A stretch of DNA of 5,156 nt from Phenylobacterium sp. (GTDB lineage Bacteria > Pseudomonadota > Alphaproteobacteria > Caulobacterales > Caulobacteraceae). A program made the position numbers and the translations under genes. Under the pieces are notes generated by a model that ran no database searches, was not told where the DNA came from, and saw nothing but the letters and a program-made list of their open reading frames with translations. The stretch covers positions 1-5,156 of the forward strand of contig JAHUZY010000019.1 of the NCBI GenBank assembly GCA_019264505.1, given 5' to 3'. Shown one piece after another: positions 1 to 5,156 of this stretch (its first letter is position 1; each line of letters begins with the position of its first letter).

Positions 1-10
1 GTCTCGCACG

Positions 11-661
11 ATGCCCTACAGTCTGTCTCATCACGTGCATGCGGCCTTGCGGGGGGAGGATCTCGTGCTGCTTGACGCCGCAGCGGGGCGCTATGCCTGC
101 GTACCCGCCGTCGGCGACAGCCTGCGCCTTGCCGACGGTAGCCGCGCTCTGGAAATCCTGGATGACGACCTGGCCGCGGCGCTCATGGACGCTGGCTTTG
201 TGCGTCTTTTTGACGGTCCCTCTCTCGCCGAGGATTTGCCCGGCCCCGTCGAGCGCGAAGCTCGGCGCCCTCCTCACGGCGCCCGCCCGGATGTCCGGCT
301 CATCGCTGAGGCCGTGAGGGTCGCAGCCAGCCAATTCCATGGTCGCTCCTTCACCCAGCTGACCACAGCGGCGGCTGGCCGGAATGGTCGCGCCGGTGCG
401 AGGGGTGTTGACCTAGCGCTGGCGGCAGACCTGGCCGCTGCATTCCACCGAGCCCTGCCATGGATCCCGTTTCAAGGTGACTGCCTCTACAGGTCCTTTG
501 TGTTGCAGGCCCTCCTGGCGCAGCGAGATCTCTCGGCGACCTGGGTCTTCGGGGTGCAGACGTGGCCGTTCGAGGCCCATTGCTGGCTGCAGGTTGAGGA
601 CATGGTGCTCGATGACACCTGCGACCATGTCCGCGGCTTTACCCCCATCCTGGCGGTCTAG
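11..661 (+). CDS. Lasso peptide biosynthesis B protein (fused RRE + transglutaminase-like leader peptidase)
   Basis: Predicted cytoplasmic enzyme that binds the leader of a lasso precursor peptide and cleaves it off so the cyclase can close the macrolactam ring. The 216 residues form two parts. Residues about 1-75 resemble the PqqD-like RiPP recognition element (B1 part): a short beta-rich start with LVLLDAAAGRYACVP, then helices to DAGFVRL. Residues about 95-216 are the B2 peptidase with a transglutaminase-like triad: Cys158 in FQGDCLYRS, His190 in FEAHCWLQV, and Asp201 or Asp202 in VLDDT. The single-chain B form and this length are usual in proteobacterial lasso clusters, unlike the split B1/B2 of actinobacteria and firmicutes. 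The ATG at 11 fits the family N-terminus, but the frame is open to the window edge and only 10 upstream bases are visible, so no ribosome site can be judged. Its stop abuts the cyclase ATG without a gap, implying translational coupling. The precursor gene is probably just outside the window. Confidence 0.88.
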   Translation: MPYSLSHHVHAALRGEDLVLLDAAAGRYACVPAVGDSLRLADGSRALEILDDDLAAALMDAGFVRLFDGPSLAEDLPGPVEREARRPPHGARPDVRLIAEAVRVAASQFHGRSFTQLTTAAAGRNGRAGARGVDLALAADLAAAFHRALPWIPFQGDCLYRSFVLQALLAQRDLSATWVFGVQTWPFEAHCWLQVEDMVLDDTCDHVRGFTPILAV

Positions 662-2383
662 ATGAGCGGGTTCGTGCTGACCATAGGCCCGCCACATCAG
701 GCCCCTCCCTGGCTGTCCAAGCTTCGCCATCAGCCTGTGGCGGGTTGGATCCGCCAGGCGATGGGCGAGGGCGTGGATATCTGGGTTCAAGCAGGTCCGG
801 CCCGCTGCACAGTCCTAGCCGAAGGTCCCAACCTCGTTTTCGGGGACCTGCGGATCTGCGGAAGCAGCCGTCCGCAGTCGATGTTTCGGGCTGCCTGGGA
901 TGGCCCGATGCCGCAGGCGCGGGCGATGACCCGGCAGGCTTGGGGCGACTATGTACACGTGGGCCTTCCGGGCGCTCATCGCCCCCTATCCATCCTCCGT
1001 GCCCCCTCAGGTGGTTTGGAGGCGGTCACCTGGGCCCGCGATGGGGTACGCCTGGTCGCCTCAAGCCTGCCAGACTGGTTGGGGCCAGCCTTGCCCCCGT
1101 GTTTGGCGATCAACTGGAGCCAGGTGGCCGGGGCGCTGAGTAATCCGACGCTTCACACGGCCGATGTCTGTCTGTCGGGCCTGCAGACCCTTGCGCCGGG
1201 CGGCCTATGGCTGGGCGGTGACATCCATCAGATTTGGACTCCGGCGGAGTTTGTGGAGCCTCGCCGGGCTCGCATCGACTGGGCGCCGGAGCTGCTGGCC
1301 ACGGTCGATCAGGTGGTCAAGCCCTGGGTAAACGCGCGTGCGCTACTAGAGATCTCCGGCGGTCTGGACTCTGCCATTGTGGGCGCGGCGCTCATGGCCA
1401 GTGGGGGAGAGATCACCTGCGGCCTCAACTACTATGGTGGTGACGCGCAAGCCGATGAGCGTCTCTTTGCCCGTGCGGTCGCCAAGAGGTTGGGGGTTGC
1501 GCTGACCGAGACGCCAAAGGCGCCAGCGCCGCTCGACCTCGCCGCCCTGGCCGAGCGCTCTGGGGGCCTGAGACCAGCCCTCAATGGCTTTGACCACATC
1601 CATGATGGTCATGTGGCGGGGCTGTGCCGTTAGCGCGACATTGGGGTCATTCTGACGGGGCAGGGGGGCGACAATGTCTTTTTCCAGACGCCCACGCCGC
1701 TGATCGCCGCAGATCACCTCCCTCAGACCACGCTCGTCGAGTTGGCGGATCTGGCGCGTTGGCAGGGAATGTCCGTCTGGCGCCTCGTCGGCGACGCCGT
1801 TCAGGCGAGATGGAGTCGACCGGCGCCGAGGCCAACGCCGAACCTGCTAACCGAACGGGCGAGGGAGCTCGCTGCCGCGGCCGCACCGCACCCCTGGCTT
1901 TGCGACCTTGGGACTGTTGGACCGGCCAAGCGGCTGCAGATTGAAAGTCTGGCGAATGCTGTGATTGTTCATGGGGCGAGCCGACGGGGCGAGGCGGCGC
2001 GTCTGCGACATCCCCTTCTGGCGCAACCGCTCCTAGAGCTTTGCCTGGCGATCCCGGCTGTGGATTTGGCAGCAGGCGGCCTTGATCGAGGCCTTGCGCG
2101 GCGGACGTTCGCCCATCGACTGCCGCTAGAGGTCGCTGAGAGGCGGACGAAGGGGCGGCTCTCGGCGCACTACGGTCAGATGATCGCCCAAAGCCTGGCT
2201 TTCTTGCGTCCGTTGCTGCTCGAAGGCCGTCTGGTCGGGGAGGGGCTAGTTCGGGCCGATCGCCTTGAGGAGCAGCTCTGCGTTGACCATCTTATCTGGC
2301 GGGGCGGATATGGCGCACTCGTCAACCTCATCATGACTGAGCTCTGGGTCAGGACCTGGGAGAGGCGTTTGCAGCGCCACTAG
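662..2383 (+). pseudogene. Lasso peptide cyclase (C protein, asparagine synthetase-like), interrupted by an in-frame amber codon
   Basis: ATP-dependent macrolactam synthetase that would adenylate an Asp/Glu side chain of the lasso core and join it to the new N-terminus made by the B protein. The frame covers 573 codons before the final TAG, normal for the family. Seen: an N-terminal glutaminase-like domain (about 1-200) with Ser, not Cys, at position 2; the PP-loop ATP site ISGGLDS with S232-S237; NYYGGD at 256-261; then TAG at codon 324 (1631-1633). Without a frame change come LTGQGGDNVFF (331-341), RHPLLAQPLLEL (449-460), RRTKGR (494-499), which may carry the catalytic lysine, and a C-terminal helical end with ELWVRTWERR. 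The stop separates the two nucleotide-binding motifs, and later in-frame starts (TTG 1742, ATG 1769) miss TGQGGD, so fragments should be inactive. Explanations are a nonsense mutation, a sequencing error or amber suppression. The ATG directly follows the B stop, so expression should be coupled to B. Family call is strong; functional state is unknown. Confidence 0.85.
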
Positions 2384-3074
2384 GCGCCAACTTCCCCTTA
2401 TCGACCGCCTTTGATCGCAGCGTCGCTGAACGCCAGGGCGGTACAGCTGTATGATGCGCGAGCCGCCCTGCCGCGCCTTGCTAACAACGCCCAGGTTCTG
2501 GCTTGAGGAGCGAAACTGATCACAGCGGCTCGGCCAGGCTGACGCGGCGTCCATGGATACACGTCTTGCCGACGCGATGACGGCGTTTCAGGATCGGCTG
2601 GCGCGAACCGCCGTGGGGCGGGCTGAAAGAAATCACCGAAGCTGCGGACTTGCCGGGACAGAGGCGTGTTGCGGTAGTCGCCGCTTATGAGTGGGCGCGC
2701 CCCGGCCGGTTGTTGCCGCCTAAGGCCAAGGTGACGTTTCCGGCACTTGAGATGGCGGTCGCCTGATCGGCTTCCGCCCCTATTACCGCTGGGCGTCACA
2801 GCATAACCACGACGGCTATCGCCCCCCGCACCAGGGCCTGGTTATGGTCGAGGCCCGCACCCCGATGTTGCTGATCGGCCCGAGCGACAGTGGGATAGTC
2901 GATCCGCTCCAGCTGGTCGCCCTATCCTTGGCGAGGGCGACAGCGGCCTTGCTCTTGTGGCGAGCGTCGGCGGGAAATGGATTCCAGATCGCCATCATCG
3001 ATCGGTTCGCGACGCGTGTGGCAGCGATCGCGCTTCAGACTGAGCGAGAAAGCACTCGCGCAGGGTGGACGTAG
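2384..3074 (+). pseudogene. Gene-free stretch with probable frameshifted coding remnants, family unknown
   Basis: No intact gene is convincing here. Coding-like segments follow each other in changing frames: frame 2 from 2384 to TGA 2504-2506 (contains LNARAVQLYDARAALPRL); frame 3 from 2520 to roughly 2620 (contains MDTRLADAMTAFQDRLAR); frame 1 from 2581 to TGA 2764-2766 (contains LKEITEAADLPGQRRVAVV and ends PALEMAVA); frame 3 again from 2751 to TAG 3072-3074 (contains RLIGFRPYYRWASQ and PPHQGLVMVEARTP). Each has protein-like composition and mostly G/C third positions, and the frame switches could be small indels near 2510, 2620 and 2760. An inference is one decayed gene of about 200 residues, or more than one. 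I recognise no family. A separate short gene starting at ATG 2844 in the last segment (76 codons) cannot be excluded but has no clear ribosome site. It may be a remnant of a former lasso accessory gene or of unrelated mobile DNA. Confidence 0.33.
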
Positions 3075-3126
3075 AGGCCGTCGCCCCGGCGCTAGGCTGG
3101 CAGGTTTCGGACAAACCGTTGGTGAC

Positions 3127-3191
3127 AATTCAACTTCCGCCTTACCCACTTTCACATCGAAGTTGAATTTCACACTATCGATGTTAAAGTG
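3127..3191. repeat. Symmetric four-half-site inverted-repeat array (candidate operator of the AbiE-like operon)
   Basis: Two interleaved inverted repeats are seen. The first is an 11-bp perfect pair, AATTCAACTTC at 3127-3137 and GAAGTTGAATT at 3159-3169. The second is 13 of 14 bp, CACTTTCACATCGA at 3147-3160 and TCGATGTTAAAGTG at 3178-3191. Reduced to a common 9-mer TTYAACWTC, there are four half-sites: 3129-3137 (+), 3150-3158 (+, one mismatch), 3159-3167 (-) and 3180-3188 (-). Same-strand copies are exactly 21 bp apart, two helical turns, and the set is symmetric about 3158/3159. The array sits just upstream of a regulator of the AbiEi type. AbiEi of Streptococcus agalactiae is known to repress its own operon through two inverted repeats, so an autoregulatory operator is the natural reading. 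Binding itself is inferred. Confidence 0.7.
3151..3178 (+). promoter_or_regulatory. Possible sigma70-type promoter inside the operator
   Basis: TTCACA at 3151-3156 (5 of 6 to TTGACA) is followed after 16 bp by CACTAT at 3173-3178 (3 of 6 to TATAAT). This patch is clearly less GC-rich than its surroundings. Transcription would begin near 3185, leaving a very short leader before the ATG at 3199, and both boxes would lie within the repeat array, suiting repression. The -10 box is poor and other alignments are possible. Confidence 0.3.
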
Positions 3192-3198
3192 CGAAGCG

Positions 3199-4224
3199 AT
3201 GTTGAGGATCTACCACAACCGCTCCGAGAAGGCGCTCGTTCAGAAGGCGGAAGCCTACCTGCATGAGGCGTTCGGCCTCTCCACGAGCCTCGACCGCGAT
3301 CCCGCCGATACGCTGCCTCACTACGTGCGCGACCTCTACAGTCTCTGGCGGGGCGACCTGTTCGGCCGCGAGGCGATCTTCGCCGCGCCGAAGCCGGACG
3401 CCGAAGCAACGATCGCTGAGATGGAGAAGCACGCCCGGGTAATCGGCGACAGGGCCCACAATCCCGTCGTCATCCTGCTCTTCGAGTCGCTGACGACGGC
3501 TCAGCGCCGCGCGCTCCTGGGGCGGCGCATGGCCTTTCTCGTCCCCATGGCGCAACTCTACGTCCCCGAGGCCCTGCTTGACCTTCGGGAGCGGACGCCG
3601 CGAAGCTTGCCGCCGGAACCCGAGCAGTTCACGCCGACCGCACAGCTGACGATCCTTGGCGCGCTGCTCAACCCCTCGGACGTCGATGACGAGGCCAGCG
3701 CGACCGACTTGGCGCGCCGTTACGGCGTAGCGATCATGAGCATGACCCGGGCCTTCGATGAACTCGAAGCCGCCGAGGTCGCCGACACTGGCCGGGTGGG
3801 ACGCACGCGAGCGCTCCGTTTCAAACTCCACGGGCGGGCGCTCTGGGACAAGGCGGCGGCGCGCCTGCAAAGCCCTGTCCGCAAGGTGCGCACGGTGATC
3901 ATCCCTTACCCCGACCGCTTTGTGGCGTTCGTCGCCGGGGAAAGCGCCCTGGCCCGTTACACGTCGCTGGCGAGCCCTCGCATCCAGCGGCTTGCCGTCG
4001 CCGCGGCGGACTGGAACCAGCTGGTGCGCGATCATGGCCTACGCGACACCTATCCACGCGACCCGGAAGGCGATGAGATCGAGACCTGGGCCTACGACCC
4101 CGCAGCGCTGGCGAAGGAAGGCCGCGTCGATCCGCTTTCGCTGCATCTCAGCCTGCGCGACCATGCCGACGAGCGCGTGGCCGGCGCTGCCGCCGAACTG
4201 TTGGAGACGCTGACGTGGTCGTAG
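3199..4224 (+). CDS. AbiEi/MarR-like winged-helix regulator, putative antitoxin of an AbiE-like type IV system
   Basis: Predicted DNA-binding antitoxin/repressor partnered with the nucleotidyltransferase downstream. From the ATG at 3199 it has 341 residues. Residues about 8-135 form an N-terminal domain with LPHYVRDLYSLW (39-50) and RRMAFLVPMAQLYVPEALLDLRE split by a conserved FLVP...QLYVP pattern (113-123). Residues about 144-215 are a winged helix-turn-helix: ASATDLARRYGV, then SMTRAFDELEAAEVA and a basic wing VGRTRALRFK. After it comes SPVRK (225-229) and FVAGESALARYTSL (244-257), a signature I know from MarR-annotated proteins paired with AbiEii-type transferases. Start choice: the frame is open from ATG 2977, but that N-terminus is unlike the family and runs through the operator. 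ATG 3181 lies inside the second repeat, so 3199 is preferred, although only a weak GAAG precedes it closely. The end overlaps the next gene by 10 bp. Autorepression through the array at 3127-3191 is inferred. Confidence 0.8.
   Translation: MLRIYHNRSEKALVQKAEAYLHEAFGLSTSLDRDPADTLPHYVRDLYSLWRGDLFGREAIFAAPKPDAEATIAEMEKHARVIGDRAHNPVVILLFESLTTAQRRALLGRRMAFLVPMAQLYVPEALLDLRERTPRSLPPEPEQFTPTAQLTILGALLNPSDVDDEASATDLARRYGVAIMSMTRAFDELEAAEVADTGRVGRTRALRFKLHGRALWDKAAARLQSPVRKVRTVIIPYPDRFVAFVAGESALARYTSLASPRIQRLAVAAADWNQLVRDHGLRDTYPRDPEGDEIETWAYDPAALAKEGRVDPLSLHLSLRDHADERVAGAAAELLETLTWS
4203..4206 (+). promoter_or_regulatory. Ribosome binding site deciding the GTG start at 4215
   Basis: GGAG lies 8 nt before GTG 4215, inside the last codons of the regulator gene. 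It supports the GTG start and translation of the transferase as the second cistron of the same message. Confidence 0.6.
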
Positions 4225-4967
4225 GGCTTGATCGCTGGCGCGACCATTTCGGGGACTATGCCGATCGCTATGCGCTCATTGGCGGCGTGGCCTGCGGCCA
4301 GCTGATGGCCGACGCGGGCCTGCAGTTCCGGACCACTAAGGACCTCGACATCGTCTTGGTGATCGAATTGCTCGATGTCGCCTTCGCCGAAGCGTTCTGG
4401 CGTTTCATCGAGGCCAGCGGCTACGAGGTGCGATCCAAGGGTGACGGCGGCAAGCTCTATCGCTTCGCCAAGCCGAAGGCCGAGGACTACCCCTACATGA
4501 TCGAGCTGTTCTCCCGCGCGCCAGAGGGCTTTGAACTGGCGCCCGATAGCGAGCTGACCCCGCTGCCGATCGACGAGACGGTCGCGAGCCTCTCGGCCAT
4601 CCTTCTCGACGCGCCCTACTATGACGTCCTCAAGGCCAACCTGCGGGCATTGGACGGCTTGCCGTTGCTCAGTGAAGCGGGGCTCATTCCGTTCAAGGCC
4701 AAGGCTTACCTGGATCTCACTGAGCGCCGGGAAAAGGGCGAGCCGATCGACAGCAAAGATGTGCGCAAGCACCGCAACGATGTCTTCCGCCTCCTCCAGC
4801 TGCTCGGCGGCGGCGAGGCCATCGCCTTGCCTGACAGCATCCGAACGGACATGCTGGAGTTCGTCGCGGCGATGCTGGCCGATGAGGCCCTCGAGCCGAA
4901 GGCGTTCGGCGTCCGCATGAGCGCCGGAGAGGCGATCGAGCGGCTCGTAACAGCCTATGGTCTCTAG
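4215..4967 (+). CDS. AbiEii-like nucleotidyltransferase, putative toxin of the type IV module
   Basis: A 250-residue protein of the DNA polymerase beta-like nucleotidyltransferase superfamily. The expected core is visible: ALIGGVACGQL with Gly23-Gly24 (the hG[GS] nucleotide-binding motif), then TTKDLDIVL with Asp43 and Asp45 as the metal-binding DxD pair, and a likely third carboxylate, Glu97, in YMIELFSR. The C-terminal helical part carries IPFKAKAYLDLTERREKGE (158-176) and DSKDVRKHRNDVFRLLQLL (179-197), a conserved pattern of AbiEii-type partners. Known family members use NTPs to modify RNA (GTP binding for AbiEii, tRNA 3'-end nucleotide addition for MenT relatives) and so block growth; the substrate here is unknown. 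GTG start is supported by GGAG 8 nt upstream and by the overlap with the regulator stop. No catalytic residue looks lost, so it appears intact. Its stop overlaps the following ORF by 11 bp. A role in phage defence by growth arrest is inferred from family membership. Confidence 0.85.
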   Translation: MVVGLDRWRDHFGDYADRYALIGGVACGQLMADAGLQFRTTKDLDIVLVIELLDVAFAEAFWRFIEASGYEVRSKGDGGKLYRFAKPKAEDYPYMIELFSRAPEGFELAPDSELTPLPIDETVASLSAILLDAPYYDVLKANLRALDGLPLLSEAGLIPFKAKAYLDLTERREKGEPIDSKDVRKHRNDVFRLLQLLGGGEAIALPDSIRTDMLEFVAAMLADEALEPKAFGVRMSAGEAIERLVTAYGL

Positions 4968-5154
4968 GGCTGAGGTCGCGATGTTGGAAGCCGGTGAAGC
5001 CCAGGCGTATCGGGTCGCCGCCGCCGGTAATTCCGCGTTGGAGCTTGCGGCCGAGGGCTTGACGATGTTCGAGGAACGCCGGCCGGACATTGTCGGCTAC
5101 CCGGGTGCTGGTGCTCGGGAGTCTGCCCTGCGCGATCTGACGACGCTCTCCTAA
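4957..5154 (+). CDS. Small hypothetical protein overlapping the AbiEii-like gene
   Basis: A 65-residue frame from ATG 4957, or 57 residues from ATG 4981. The first start overlaps the transferase stop by 11 bp; the second has GAGG 5 nt upstream, a better ribosome site than any other in this operon end. The peptide is acidic and alanine-rich: a helix-like first half (AEVAMLEAGEAQAYRVAAAG), then LELAAEGLTMFEERRPDIVGYP and a short tail. No signal peptide, membrane segment or metal motif is visible, and I recognise no family. The arrangement suggests a third cistron of the operon, but the frame may be a chance opening in GC-rich DNA or the start of a truncated gene. It ends two bases before the window edge. 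Confidence 0.45.
   Translation: MVSRAEVAMLEAGEAQAYRVAAAGNSALELAAEGLTMFEERRPDIVGYPGAGARESALRDLTTLS
4972..4975 (+). promoter_or_regulatory. Ribosome binding site favouring ATG 4981 of the small ORF
   Basis: GAGG is followed after 5 nt by ATG 4981. It begins 5 bases past the transferase stop, so the small ORF could start without overlap, giving 57 residues instead of 65. Confidence 0.45.
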
Positions 5155-5156
5155 AC

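Noticed and set aside
2374..2387. GCGCC-ACTA-GGCGC hairpin at the cyclase stop as a terminator
   Set aside because: Only a 5-bp stem overlapping the stop codon, followed by AACTTCCCC with no T-run.
2398..2799. 133-codon - strand frame in the gap between the two modules
   Set aside because: Basic, low-complexity translation with no domain; the + strand segments in the same stretch look more protein-like.
3103..3117. GGTTT-CGGACAA-type hairpin (stem GGTTT/AAACC) before the operator as a terminator
   Set aside because: The stem is only 5 bp and no T-tract follows on either strand; chance is sufficient.
3184..4035. 283-codon open frame on the - strand opposite the AbiEi-like regulator
   Set aside because: Low-complexity Arg/Gly/Val-rich translation without a recognisable domain; it mirrors a well-supported + strand gene and arises from high GC third positions.
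4092..5090. 332-codon open frame on the - strand opposite the transferase
   Set aside because: It spans the regulator end, all of the transferase and the small ORF in antisense; the + strand shows catalytic motifs, while the antisense product has none.
1..5156. CRISPR arrays, tRNA or rRNA genes, insertion-sequence ends
   Set aside because: No regularly spaced repeats, no cloverleaf or rRNA-like sequence, and no transposase motif or terminal inverted repeat pair was found on reading both strands.

Overview
The window is GC-rich with strongly GC-biased third codon positions and reads as a piece of accessory DNA from an alphaproteobacterium. The fused single-chain lasso B protein would suit Caulobacterales or Sphingomonadales, but no housekeeping gene confirms this. 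All supportable genes are on the + strand. There are three blocks.

Block 1 (11-2383) is the maturation core of a lasso peptide cluster. It holds an intact fused B protein (leader-binding RRE plus Cys-His-Asp leader peptidase) followed directly by the ATP-dependent asparagine-synthetase-like macrolactam cyclase (C protein). The cyclase frame is interrupted by one in-frame amber codon at 1631-1633. The same frame then resumes at once with the family's TGQGGDNVF motif and runs to a normal C-terminus. The stop falls between the ATP-binding SGGLDS loop and the second nucleotide/Mg motif, so neither half should work alone. The precursor (A) gene is not in the window, presumably lying just upstream. 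No transporter, isopeptidase or TonB receptor gene is seen downstream.

Block 2 (2384-about 3120) has no intact gene. Coding-like stretches in frames 2, 3, 1 and 3 follow one another, which suggests a frameshifted, decaying gene I cannot identify. With the amber codon, this suggests the locus is degrading.

Block 3 (about 3127-5154) is a compact AbiE-like (type IV toxin-antitoxin) module. An AbiEi/MarR-like winged-helix regulator overlaps an AbiEii-like nucleotidyltransferase by 10 bp, which in turn overlaps a short unidentified ORF by 11 bp. Immediately upstream is an AT-richer patch with four copies of a 9-bp half-site (TTYAACWTC), arranged symmetrically with 21-bp steps. This is a good candidate for an autoregulatory operator. 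The operator architecture and the amber-split cyclase are the two most noteworthy observations.
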